A stretch of DNA of 38,238 nucleotides from Gammaproteobacteria bacterium (GTDB lineage Bacteria; Pseudomonadota; Gammaproteobacteria; Pseudomonadales; Azotimanducaceae). The notes beneath the pieces are model-generated. The model made no database searches, had not been told where the DNA came from, and worked only from the letters and a program-made list of their open reading frames with translations. The translations under genes and the position numbers were made by a program. The DNA lies in assembly GCA_009837725.1 (NCBI GenBank), contig VXSY01000189.1, positions 1 through 38,238 on the forward strand, in the 5' to 3' direction. Every line of letters begins with the position of its first letter. The stretch's first letter is position 1. This document shows, in pieces, positions 8,179 through 17,241 of this stretch.

Positions 8179-9351
8179 CTATCCCGTCCGACGGCCCCCT
8201 GGCAGTTCCCCAGTTGGGGATTGGTCGTTCACCGTTACGCCCATCATTTGCTTCAGGCGGGGCGAGAGCCGGTCCCAAGTCTCTGTGGGCACGTGCAGAT
8301 TGGCCTTGGACTGTTCGTGCAGGGCGCGGATGTAGTGGCGGTTGTAGTGGCAGCGCATGGCGTAGCGAGTGCCGGGGGCTGTTCGGCGGCCGCCGCAGTG
8401 GAGCACGCGGGTGTCGGTGAGGATGCAGGTGCCAGGAGGCGCGCAGATGGCCACGAGGCCGGGTTCACCGTCCACGAGTTCCACGAGGTTTGCGCCATCC
8501 CGGAAGAGCGTCGCGCCGCCGGCCGTGCGGTGGGAGCCGGGGACGATGTAGGTGGCTCCGTTCGCCAAGTTGAACTCGGTATAGACCCAGATGATGAGGG
8601 AGCCGAACGGGAACGGCGGATAGGGCATGGGCATGCCGCCCTGGTCAATGTGCAGTTCCTGCAAGCCGCCACCCTCGTGGACGATGGAGCCGTGGGCGCA
8701 GCCCAGGCCAAAGCCTTCGCCCATCACCTTGGTCAGGAGCTCGTCCACCAAGGGGCCACGCTGGGCTGCCGACTCCTTGAACTCCACCGCGTCGCGGAAC
8801 ACCTGCCCTTTGAGTACCAGATTGTTGACGAGTTGTGCCTTGGCATTGCGACTGGTCATGATGGCGGAGTCCTGGTGCGTCTCCGCCTCGGCTTGTTCCA
8901 CCAGCCGTTCCACCTGCTGCCGCACTTGACTTGGCGACATCGCATCTTCCACCAGGCAATAGCCCCAACGCACGAAATCGGCCTCGAGCTGTGCCTCGTC
9001 GGCGCTCGGACGGGGCAAATAGTCGAAGTCGCTGCTGTCTCGGATGCGACCGGCTTTCATGCGTTCTTTGGAGAGGCCAGAGAGTTGTGCGAGCAGACGG
9101 CCGGCGGACGTGCCACTGGTGGACGAACGGTCATCCGCATAGCCAATGCCCAGCCGCATCGCTTCTTCCCACGATCCGTCTTCAGCTGCCGCGCCATCCA
9201 TTCCGAGCCCGGTCTCGCTGGCTCTCGCCCGAGCCAGCTCCGCCCGCAACTCGGCGTTCTCGGCCCGCAGCCGCGCCACCACCGCGTCCGATTCCGCCAC
9301 CCTCGGCAGGCTGCCGGAGGTGGAGGAGGTCGCGTCCTCTTGCATGTCCAT
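8179..9351 (-). CDS. Phytanoyl-CoA dioxygenase (PhyH) family protein
   Basis: This is a non-heme Fe(II)/2-oxoglutarate dioxygenase-type protein of 390 residues. The iron-binding HxD is His234/Asp236 (in ELHIDQG) and the distal His is 318 (in RVLHCGGRR); the nearby Arg residues at 323 or 329 could bind 2-oxoglutarate. A double-stranded beta-helix core spans roughly 200-345. The first 70 residues are unusual: a Ser/Thr-rich stretch and then an Ala/Glu/Arg-rich heptad-like segment (about 18-44) that looks like a short coiled coil. The start at 9351 is chosen because it precedes this segment with a purine-rich AGAGG upstream; an upstream alternative at 9429 would add 26 Arg-rich residues. It is divergent from the RidA-fusion gene. 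The substrate is unknown. Confidence 0.85.
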   Translation of the reverse strand: MDMQEDATSSTSGSLPRVAESDAVVARLRAENAELRAELARARASETGLGMDGAAAEDGSWEEAMRLGIGYADDRSSTSGTSAGRLLAQLSGLSKERMKAGRIRDSSDFDYLPRPSADEAQLEADFVRWGYCLVEDAMSPSQVRQQVERLVEQAEAETHQDSAIMTSRNAKAQLVNNLVLKGQVFRDAVEFKESAAQRGPLVDELLTKVMGEGFGLGCAHGSIVHEGGGLQELHIDQGGMPMPYPPFPFGSLIIWVYTEFNLANGATYIVPGSHRTAGGATLFRDGANLVELVDGEPGLVAICAPPGTCILTDTRVLHCGGRRTAPGTRYAMRCHYNRHYIRALHEQSKANLHVPTETWDRLSPRLKQMMGVTVNDQSPTGELPGGRRTG

Positions 9352-9497
9352 CGCCTCTGTCGCCCTCTCTCGTCGGCCGCGCGCCGCAGAGCGCCGGCCC
9401 TGCCACAAGAACACACCACGCAAGCGCATGCCGTCGCACCACGCGGACAGGTCGTGCCAACTCGCGCTCCGCGCCGTATGCTAGCCGGGTTTGCTGT

Positions 9498-11267
9498 GTG
9501 GTGGAGGCCAAAGCCATCCCTGCTCTCGAACGCTTGGCTGCACTGGGCCTCGAACTGCCACCTGCGATGCGCATTCCGGGGCAGAAGTTCGAGACCGTGC
9601 AGGTGTCCGGAAGCCGCATCACCATCGCCGGCCACCTGCCCTTCGATGCCGATGGCAAATTGGCGAAACCGCTCGGAAAAGTCGGCGCAGAGGTGGACGC
9701 CGACGAAGCCTACAAGGCGGCGCGGCAGGTGGCGCTTGGAATGTTGGCGAGCCTACAGGCTGCCGGCGTTGACCTAGACCGGGTGGAATGGCGCAAGGCG
9801 TTCGGAATGGTCAACGCGGCACCGGGCTTCAACGCCTTGCCTGGCGTCATCAACGGCTTTTCCGAGCTTTTGCTCGAGGTGTTCGGCGAACGGGGCCGAC
9901 ACTCACGTTCCGCCATCGGCGTCGCGGAACTGCCTTTCGGTGCGCCGGTGGAAGTGGAGGCCGAGGCCGTCCTGCTGCCGCTCGAAAACGCCGACGGAAC
10001 GGCACCGGCACCAACGCTAGACGCCAACCCTGTCACGGCCGACTCCACCGCCGAAACAAGCACCGGCCAGACCAAACGGGACCCCGGCTTGCGGCTCGCC
10101 GACTACGCCGGCATCAGCCCGCTCTCCATTCCCGCCGAGGCGCTAGTCCGCTCCATCGAGTCGCTTTCCAACCTCTTCTGGATCTCCATCGGCGGCACCG
10201 TGGTGACCGTTTTCCTAGCAGCCCTCGTCAACCTCGTCGGCACCGCCGAAGGCGTGCTTCCGTTTGGCGAGTTCGACATCCCTCTCTCGGTGCTGCCCAT
10301 CGCCTGCCTTGCATTCGCCATGTTCCTGTTCTGGCTCACAGCCAGTCGGCTAAGGATGCTTGCGGGGGCGCTCTCCGACGACGACCTCACCGCCGCCATG
10401 GCGCGGGACATCTTCCGCCTCGATCCTCCAGTGCTCGACGTGTTCGCCGCCGACAACCTGCGCTACTTCGCACCGCTGTCCGGCTTCTCCGTGCTGCTTT
10501 GGAACTGGAGCATGTTCCTCGGCAGCAGCATTGGCCTCATCTTCGCGGCCACGATCCTGCCGGGCAGCGCGGCGTCTGTGGACTCCTTTCCGAGCTTCCT
10601 TGCCTATGCCGGCTTCACCCTCGCCATCATGGCGTATGGCGTCAGAAGAACGCTCCTACCATTGCGCCACATCCACCAGCGACTCCACGGTCAGCCCTTG
10701 CGCATTGGCGCCGCCCGCACCGTGGTGGCCGTGCTTGTGGCCTTTGGCGGTCTCCTGACGTCCAACACCGGAATGCCGATTGCCTTCACGGGGCAGTGGC
10801 AGGAATGGAACCCCGTGGGACCGCTGCGTGCCAACGCCATCGACGGCGAGACACTCCTGCTCGAAGGCGGTCAGGCGATCGTGCTGGCCGGCATCCAAGC
10901 GCTACGTCCGGACCAGACCTGCCTCGATGCCGACGGCTCCGTCTATGCCTGCGGCCGGGAGGCCACGTTGCACCTGCAGTCGATCGTTCGGGAGCAGGAG
11001 GTGTTCTGCTTCGTGGCCTATCCGAACCTCGGCGCCTGCGTTGTCGTCACCAACGGCCAAACACTGCCGCGGCGCTTCGAAGAAACGATCACCGAGCAAA
11101 ACATCGGCGCCCGCATGGTGGCCGCCGGCTATGCCTTCGGCGAGGGCGACGCCACCGAAATCCTGCGCCAGACGCAGAACGACGCGCAACGTCAGCGCCG
11201 CGGCGCATGGCGCGGCGCGTTCGAACCACCGGGACACACTCGCACACCGCATCGGGCCGCACCGTAG
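9498..11267 (+). CDS. RidA - five-helix membrane - SNase-like fusion protein
   Basis: One 589-residue frame joins three modules. Residues 8-160 are a RidA (YjgF/YER057c) domain with the family's conserved Arg at 137 and the VEVEA end strand; RidA proteins hydrolyse reactive enamine/imine intermediates. A Thr/Ala/Pro linker (163-200) leads to five hydrophobic segments (about 226-248, 262-282, 328-352, 367-383, 406-421). Residues 440-582 follow the staphylococcal-nuclease (thermonuclease) pattern, including Cys475/Cys485 and Cys504/Cys514 and the Ala-rich C-terminal helix. The SNase catalytic Asp and Glu positions read Gln467 and Arg470, so nuclease activity is unlikely. An odd helix count would put the two ends on opposite membrane faces. 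There is no start codon in the linker region, so this is one gene. The GTG at 9498 is chosen; GTG 9501 is equally possible. The SNF2 gene follows after 28 bases. Confidence 0.8.
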   Translation: MVEAKAIPALERLAALGLELPPAMRIPGQKFETVQVSGSRITIAGHLPFDADGKLAKPLGKVGAEVDADEAYKAARQVALGMLASLQAAGVDLDRVEWRKAFGMVNAAPGFNALPGVINGFSELLLEVFGERGRHSRSAIGVAELPFGAPVEVEAEAVLLPLENADGTAPAPTLDANPVTADSTAETSTGQTKRDPGLRLADYAGISPLSIPAEALVRSIESLSNLFWISIGGTVVTVFLAALVNLVGTAEGVLPFGEFDIPLSVLPIACLAFAMFLFWLTASRLRMLAGALSDDDLTAAMARDIFRLDPPVLDVFAADNLRYFAPLSGFSVLLWNWSMFLGSSIGLIFAATILPGSAASVDSFPSFLAYAGFTLAIMAYGVRRTLLPLRHIHQRLHGQPLRIGAARTVVAVLVAFGGLLTSNTGMPIAFTGQWQEWNPVGPLRANAIDGETLLLEGGQAIVLAGIQALRPDQTCLDADGSVYACGREATLHLQSIVREQEVFCFVAYPNLGACVVVTNGQTLPRRFEETITEQNIGARMVAAGYAFGEGDATEILRQTQNDAQRQRRGAWRGAFEPPGHTRTPHRAAP

Positions 11268-11295
11268 CCACGCCCAGTCCAACAACAGGAACACA

Positions 11296-14200
11296 GTGAC
11301 ACAAACGCTCTTTCCCGAGGCAGCGCAGGAACAACGCACCCTTTCGCCGGCGGCCGAGCTCTTCCTTCAGGTGCTCGCCGTCGCCTACCCGGAGACGATG
11401 AGTTCGGAGCAAGCGTGGAATGTTGCGCGCACCACATTTGCGGGCCGCGAACCGAGCCACCGAATCAACCTCGCGACCTTCCGGCAGACGAAGAGCGAGC
11501 TGATCGTTGCCGGGCTGGCACAGCGCAAGGGCAAGACCCAGATGTTGATCGACCTATCCGCATGCATCCCGGCAACCCTACGCGCCAGGGAATCCGGCAA
11601 CCTGGAGGTGTTCCTCGCGCATCCCTTCACGAGAAACCACGCCGGCCCGCTTGGCTACGACGTCGGGATCGAGCGACGTCTGCGCAACCTGTTGGTCGCG
11701 GGCGAGTTCGACCAAGCGGACGAGCTTGCCACCAGACCGCACCAGTTTCGCTTTCTCGCCTATCCGGGCGGAGTCGACCTGCTGCCCACCTTCCCGGAGC
11801 GCTACCGTGCGGCTGCCGTCGAGGCATTGCTGGCAGTCAGCATCGAGATCGGCGTTGATCCAGATTTGGCACTGCAAGCCTGGCGCGACCACGCCGCTCC
11901 GCCGGCGAGCCACATCGACGAAGCGGCATTCCTCCACGTTCTCTGCGGGCAACTAGAGCAAGCAGTGGCTCTCTTCGACAAGCCGCCGGGCGATGCCGAG
12001 GGACGCAAGTTCTGGACCACGGCGAAAGCTAGCACCCACGCCTTGGTCGCCATGTTGCGCGGCGACGACGAGGCAGCCACCAGGCACATCGAGACGGCTC
12101 TTGCCGCCGAGCGCGCCGGTACGCGCAAGCGAAACGTCTATCCGCCGCACCGCGCCATTTCGCTCGCCCTGCTCGCATGGGTACGCAGCCACGAACTCGC
12201 GCCCCTGGGCGAAATGGACCGCGTACTCCGTGCCGGGCAAAAGCTCGCCCGCGATTCCGACCTGCACCGGCTGCTGGCGGTAGCGGCCGCACAACGCCTG
12301 CAGGCCGCTCAACGCAGCGCCGACTGGTTCCGCCACACGGCGTTGGGCCTGATGGGCAAGTGCCTGGGCTCCCTCTGGGAGGCGCAAGCACGGGGTAGTG
12401 CGCACGTTCTCCCCACACATTGGCAGGCGGAAACAGAACTCCTGCTTGAGGTCGGGCGGCGACACGGCTATCGCTGGATCGAGGCAGAAGCGCGCGAAAT
12501 GCTGGCGCGTTCCGGAGTGTCCGAAGAGAACCACACGCGTGCGGCACAGCACCTGCACGACGCGCTCGGAACCACAACGCTCGCGGACGCGGCAAGGCCC
12601 CTGCCAGCATGGCACCACTCCCTCGCGGCGCTGGAGGAAATGGCGGCCAAGTCGAAGTCGTCCAAGACGGGGCCAGGCGTCATTGCCGGACAGCGACGGC
12701 TGATGTGGGAAGTCCACACGAGCCACATGCCTTCCGCCCCCCATTCAAGGCCCAGCGTCTGGTACGAGCATGAGGATGCACCGATACTGAACTGCCGTGA
12801 GCAGAAGGCAACCCGGGGCGGCAAGTGGACCAAGGGTCGGCTCGTGGACCGATACCGGCTGGCGGCGGAAACCCGCCGGATGGACTTCCTGTCCGAACAG
12901 GACCGCACAGCGATCGCAGCCCTCGGGAACCTGCAAAACGGCATTGAAGACGCCGCTTGGGCAGCGCTCTACGGCCTCGTGGGTCATCCCCATGTCGAAT
13001 CCGACGGCAAGGCCGTGCAGGTCATCGAGCGCGAACCGGAGCTAATCGTCGAAGAGGCCGGCGAAGGCGGCGCGATCCTGCGCATGAACCCGCACCCGGG
13101 GCCCAAAGGCCGGTTCACGGGATCGGTGCCGAGTGACACGCGCATCGAGGTGACGAGGTTGACAGACAGCCAGCGCAAGCTCTGCGACATCGTCCCCGCA
13201 CGGGGCTTGGAACTACCTGCTTCCGTCCGTTCGCGCTTCCTCATGGCCATTGCGGCCTTGGCGGCCGAGGTGCGCATCCAAAGCGCCGGTGACGAGGCCG
13301 GGGCGGCACGGGAAGTGCCCGCCGATCCGGAACCGTGGCTGCGGCTGGTGCCGAAGGGTGCAGGCCTGATCGCCGACATGCTTATCGCGCCCGTGCCGGA
13401 CTCAAACGTGTACCTAACGCCTGGCACGGGCGGCAGCACGGTGTTCGCGGTGGAGGACGGCGAGACCGTGCAGGCGCGGCGCGACCTAGTGGCCGAACGC
13501 GAGGCGGCGCGGCGGATCATCGATGCGTGTCCGTCCCTGCACGGCATCGATGCCGGCGAGATGGGCTGGACGCTGGAGCTCGACGAGCCTGGCGCTTGCC
13601 TCGAGCTGGTGGAGCAACTCGGCGCTGCCGAAGCGCGCTGCCTGTGGCCGGACGGCGAGGCGTTCCGCATCCTCGCCGGACCCACGGCAGGGTCGCTCAA
13701 CCTCACCATCAAGTCTGCCGAACAATGGTTCACCGCTTCCGGCGAGCTTCGCATCGACGACGAGGAGGCAGTAGGGCTTACGGAACTCTTCCGGCTGCTC
13801 GACGAAAACCCCGGCTCCCGCTTTCTCAAGCTCGGCGAACAGGGGTTCCTTGCCCTAACCAACTCGTTCCGTCGCCAACTCGACGACCTGCGCAACCTTT
13901 CGACCTCCTCCGGCAAGAACGTGCGCTTCCACCCGCTGACCGCCCTCGCGTTCGACGACCTGCTCGACGGCGCCAGCGTGGAGGCCGACGCGGCGTGGGA
14001 CGAGCAGCGCCAGCGCATGAGCGAGGCGCAGGCGTTTGAGCCGCAACTGCCGAGCACCTTGCAGGCCGAGCTTCGACCGTATCAGCGCGACGGCTACGAC
14101 TGGCTGGCGCGGCTCGACCATTGGGGCGCCGGCGCCTGCCTCGCCGACGACATGGGTCTCGGCAAGACCGTGCAGGCATTGGCGCTGCTCCTGCAGCTTG

Positions 14201-15456
14201 CGCCGGAGGGCCCGGCGTTGGTGGTTTGCCCCACCTCGGTGGTCGCCAACTGGCAAAACGAGGCGCGGCGGTTCGCCCCTACCTTGAACGTCATCCCGTA
14301 CGTGGGTGACGCGGCGGGCCGCGGCGAGCGGCTCAAGGAAATGGGGCCCTTCGACCTTGTGCTGACCACCTATGGTCTGCTGCAGAACGACATCGAACGG
14401 ATCGCCGAGGTGGATTGGCGTGCGGCGGTGCTCGACGAGGCGCAAGCCATCAAGAACGCCGCCACCAAGCGGGCCCGGGCGGCGCGGGCAATTCCGGCCG
14501 GCTTCCGTCTCATCACCACCGGCACGCCGATCCAGAACAACCTGATGGACCTCTACTCCCTGTTCGGCTTCATCAATCCGGGACTCCTCGGATCGCTCGC
14601 CCATTACCGCCAGAACTTCGCCCTGCCCATCGAACGCGACAACGATGCCGAGGCACGCAATCGACTACGTCGCCTCATCGCGCCGTTCATGCTGCGCCGC
14701 CTGAAGACCGAGGTGCTCGACGACCTGCCGGAGCGCACCGAAATCACCTTGCACGTCGAGATGTCGGCGGACGAGGCGAGCTTCTACGAGGCGCTCAGGC
14801 AGCGGGCGATGGAGGACCTCATCGGCGAATCACTCGACCAACCGGGGGAGGCAAGGCTCAAGGTGCTCGCCCACCTCACCCGCCTGCGTCTCGCCTGCTG
14901 CGACGCCCGCCTGGTGCGCGAACAAGGCGCTCCGGCCAATTCGAAGCTCGCGGCGTTCCGGGAAGTGCTATTGGAACTCGGCGAAAACCGCCACAAGGTG
15001 CTCGTTTTTTCACAGTTCGTTCGGCACCTGAAGCTCATCGAGGAGGTGGTACAGGAACTCGGCATTCCCTATCAGTATCTCGACGGCAGCACGCCGGCCA
15101 AGGCACGGGCGCAACGCACGGCGGCGTTCCAAGCCGGGGAAGGCGATGTCTTCCTGATCTCCCTCAAGGCCGGTGGCACAGGTCTAAACCTCACCGCGGC
15201 CGACTACGTCATCCACATGGACCCTTGGTGGAACCCAGCGGTCGAAGACCAAGCCTCCGACCGTGCCCACCGCATCGGCCAAACCCGCCCCGTAACCATC
15301 TACCGTCTGGTCGCGAAGGGCACCATCGAAGACCAAATCGTCGAACTGCACCACCACAAGAAAGACCTAGCCGATCGCCTACTGCAAAACGCCGACGCCC
15401 CCGGCCGCCTGAGCGCAGAAGAGCTTCTCCAACTCCTCCGCGAACCCCTCGCCTGA
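11296..15456 (+). CDS. Large SNF2-family helicase-like ATPase with unknown N-terminal half
   Basis: This 1386-residue protein has a C-terminal SNF2 motor (about 920-1380). Motif I is DMGLGKT at 952-958, motif II DEAQ at 1047-1050, then the GTPIQNN segment and motif VI QASDRAHRIGQ at 1319-1329. SNF2 motors translocate on double-stranded DNA and remodel protein-DNA complexes. The N-terminal 900 residues do not match a domain I recognise. Residues 1-80 look like a winged-helix-type segment, and about 130-430 are Ala/Leu-rich helices suggestive of a TPR-like solenoid. The GTG start has AGGA five bases upstream (11287-11290). It lies 28 bases after the RidA fusion gene, so the two are likely cotranscribed. 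A defence or DNA-repair role is possible but not shown. Confidence 0.87.
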   Translation: MTQTLFPEAAQEQRTLSPAAELFLQVLAVAYPETMSSEQAWNVARTTFAGREPSHRINLATFRQTKSELIVAGLAQRKGKTQMLIDLSACIPATLRARESGNLEVFLAHPFTRNHAGPLGYDVGIERRLRNLLVAGEFDQADELATRPHQFRFLAYPGGVDLLPTFPERYRAAAVEALLAVSIEIGVDPDLALQAWRDHAAPPASHIDEAAFLHVLCGQLEQAVALFDKPPGDAEGRKFWTTAKASTHALVAMLRGDDEAATRHIETALAAERAGTRKRNVYPPHRAISLALLAWVRSHELAPLGEMDRVLRAGQKLARDSDLHRLLAVAAAQRLQAAQRSADWFRHTALGLMGKCLGSLWEAQARGSAHVLPTHWQAETELLLEVGRRHGYRWIEAEAREMLARSGVSEENHTRAAQHLHDALGTTTLADAARPLPAWHHSLAALEEMAAKSKSSKTGPGVIAGQRRLMWEVHTSHMPSAPHSRPSVWYEHEDAPILNCREQKATRGGKWTKGRLVDRYRLAAETRRMDFLSEQDRTAIAALGNLQNGIEDAAWAALYGLVGHPHVESDGKAVQVIEREPELIVEEAGEGGAILRMNPHPGPKGRFTGSVPSDTRIEVTRLTDSQRKLCDIVPARGLELPASVRSRFLMAIAALAAEVRIQSAGDEAGAAREVPADPEPWLRLVPKGAGLIADMLIAPVPDSNVYLTPGTGGSTVFAVEDGETVQARRDLVAEREAARRIIDACPSLHGIDAGEMGWTLELDEPGACLELVEQLGAAEARCLWPDGEAFRILAGPTAGSLNLTIKSAEQWFTASGELRIDDEEAVGLTELFRLLDENPGSRFLKLGEQGFLALTNSFRRQLDDLRNLSTSSGKNVRFHPLTALAFDDLLDGASVEADAAWDEQRQRMSEAQAFEPQLPSTLQAELRPYQRDGYDWLARLDHWGAGACLADDMGLGKTVQALALLLQLAPEGPALVVCPTSVVANWQNEARRFAPTLNVIPYVGDAAGRGERLKEMGPFDLVLTTYGLLQNDIERIAEVDWRAAVLDEAQAIKNAATKRARAARAIPAGFRLITTGTPIQNNLMDLYSLFGFINPGLLGSLAHYRQNFALPIERDNDAEARNRLRRLIAPFMLRRLKTEVLDDLPERTEITLHVEMSADEASFYEALRQRAMEDLIGESLDQPGEARLKVLAHLTRLRLACCDARLVREQGAPANSKLAAFREVLLELGENRHKVLVFSQFVRHLKLIEEVVQELGIPYQYLDGSTPAKARAQRTAAFQAGEGDVFLISLKAGGTGLNLTAADYVIHMDPWWNPAVEDQASDRAHRIGQTRPVTIYRLVAKGTIEDQIVELHHHKKDLADRLLQNADAPGRLSAEELLQLLREPLA

Positions 15457-15581
15457 GCCGTCCCGTCTAAGGAACCCCCAGACCACCGACGGCTGGCAAG
15501 CCCGCTGCCGGCGTGCTCCTCTCCCGCCCTACGCATCCGCCCGTAGAATGCAACGCAATCCCACCCGAAGAGGCGCCTTTC

Positions 15582-17132
15582 ATGGTCTGGCAACCGGAAG
15601 TCGAGGAACTCGCGCGGCGGCGCGCATTTGCGGAGCAGATGGGCGGCGAGGCCGGCATCGCCGAGCAGCGCCGGCGCGGCAAGCTCACCGTGCGCGAGCG
15701 CGTCGAGATGATCGCCGACCCCGGCACCTTCGCCGAGATCGGTGGCCTCGCCGGTGCCGCAACCTACGAAGGCAACGACCTCGTCAACGTGCGCCCCTCC
15801 AACATGGTCATCGGGACCGCCCGCCTCGACGGTCGCCCGGCAGTCGTCACCGCTGGCGATTTCACCGTGCGCGGCGGCTCCGCCGATGGCTCCATCGGCA
15901 ACAAGGGCGGCCATGCCCAGAAGATGGCGCTCGACTGGCGGCTGCCGTTCATTCGCCTGCTCGATGCCACCGGCGGCAGCGTCAAGACCTTCGAGCAGAT
16001 CGGCCGCACCTACATCCCCACCAATCCGGTTACCCCCGGCGTGCAAGACCTCCTCTGCCAAGTGCCCGTGGCCGCCGCCGTGCTCGGTTCGGTGGCTGGC
16101 CTGCCGGCGGTGGACGCCTGCCTCGCCCACTTCAACGTCATGGTCAAGGGCATCAGCCAGATCTTCCCCGGCGGCCCTCCCGTGGTGAAGGCCGCACTCG
16201 GAATCGACATCAGCAAGGAAGACCTCGGCGACGAGCGCAGCCAAGTGTTCGAGAGCGGTGTGGTGGACAACCTCGCAAGCAGCGAAGAGGAAGCCTTCGA
16301 CATGATCCGGCAGTTTCTCTCCTACCTGCCCGCCAATGTCTGGCAGATGCCGCCCAGGGGCGAGGTCAGCGACGACCCGGAGCGCCGCGACGAGTCTCTC
16401 CTCGCCGCCATCCCGCGGGAAAAGCGCCGCCTTTACGATCCGCGCAAGATCCTGAACGCGGTGCTGGACCAAGACTCCTTCTTCGAGGTCACCCCCCACT
16501 ACGGCCGCTCCCGCATCGTCGGCTTGGGGCGCCTGAACGGCTATCCGGTGGGCGTGATGATCAACAACCCCAAGCGCCTCGGCGGCTCCATGGACGTCTC
16601 CGCCGGCGTCAAGGTGATTCGCTTCCTGCAACTGTGCGACACCTTCCACCTGCCGATGGTCTATCTCGCCGACGAGCCCGGGTTCATGGTGGGTCCAGAG
16701 CAGCAGCGCCAAGGCATCGTTCGCGCCGGCGCCAAGATGCTCTGCGCTACTCTCCGTACCCGGATGCCGTGGGTTTCGGTCATCGTCCGCCAGCTCTACG
16801 GCGTTGCCGGCCAATGCCACGACCGCCCCAGCGGCATGTTCAAGCGCGTCGCCTGGCCCTCCGGCCACTGGGGCTCCATGCACATCGCCGGCGGCGTCTC
16901 CGCAGCCTACCGCCGCATCATCGCCGAATCCGACGACCCCGAAGCCAAGCGCCTCGAAATCGAAGACAAACTCGAGGCCCTGGCCTCCCCCTTCAAGACG
17001 GCAGAGGCGTTCAACATCGAGGAAATCATCGACCCGAGGGAAACCCGGCCCATGCTGTGCGAGTTCGTGGAGATGGCCCAAGACGTGCTGAAGACGCAGT
17101 TAGGCCCAAGCCCAACACCGTACATGCCGTGA
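15582..17132 (+). CDS. Acyl-CoA carboxylase carboxyltransferase (beta) subunit
   Basis: This 516-residue member of the carboxyl_trans family resembles the beta subunits of propionyl-, methylcrotonyl- and other acyl-CoA carboxylases. Those subunits transfer the carboxyl group from biotin to the acyl-CoA in the cytosol. It has the usual two crotonase-like halves: the N-terminal half with the G-G-S-A-D-G-S and K-G-G-H-A-Q-K-M motif (about 105-120), and the C-terminal half with NNPKRLGGSMD and a D-E-P-G-F-M-V-G segment. The ATG at 15582 is chosen with GAGG nine bases upstream; a longer frame upstream is not conserved-looking. No biotin carboxylase subunit is in the window, so the acyl-CoA specificity is unknown. 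The last 35 codons have a decayed copy at 21790-21915, downstream of the next two genes. Confidence 0.9.
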   Translation: MVWQPEVEELARRRAFAEQMGGEAGIAEQRRRGKLTVRERVEMIADPGTFAEIGGLAGAATYEGNDLVNVRPSNMVIGTARLDGRPAVVTAGDFTVRGGSADGSIGNKGGHAQKMALDWRLPFIRLLDATGGSVKTFEQIGRTYIPTNPVTPGVQDLLCQVPVAAAVLGSVAGLPAVDACLAHFNVMVKGISQIFPGGPPVVKAALGIDISKEDLGDERSQVFESGVVDNLASSEEEAFDMIRQFLSYLPANVWQMPPRGEVSDDPERRDESLLAAIPREKRRLYDPRKILNAVLDQDSFFEVTPHYGRSRIVGLGRLNGYPVGVMINNPKRLGGSMDVSAGVKVIRFLQLCDTFHLPMVYLADEPGFMVGPEQQRQGIVRAGAKMLCATLRTRMPWVSVIVRQLYGVAGQCHDRPSGMFKRVAWPSGHWGSMHIAGGVSAAYRRIIAESDDPEAKRLEIEDKLEALASPFKTAEAFNIEEIIDPRETRPMLCEFVEMAQDVLKTQLGPSPTPYMP

Positions 17133-17241
17133 TCCGTAGCGTCGGATTAGCGGGCGCCCGTGCCGTGTGGAGCGAACAGAAGCGCGTATTGCTTTCGGAC
17201 CGGCAATTGGGTTCGATCGCCCGCGACAGAATAGGAACACC

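Noticed and set aside
8931-9497. Plus-strand upstream extension of the RidA-fusion frame
   Set aside because: It overlaps the PhyH gene antisense and is Arg/Pro/Ser-rich low-complexity sequence; the RidA domain begins just after the GTG codons at 9498-9503.
10780-11295. Plus-strand upstream extension of the SNF2 frame
   Set aside because: It lies in another frame across the 3' part of the fusion gene, and a clear AGGA-spaced GTG exists at 11296.
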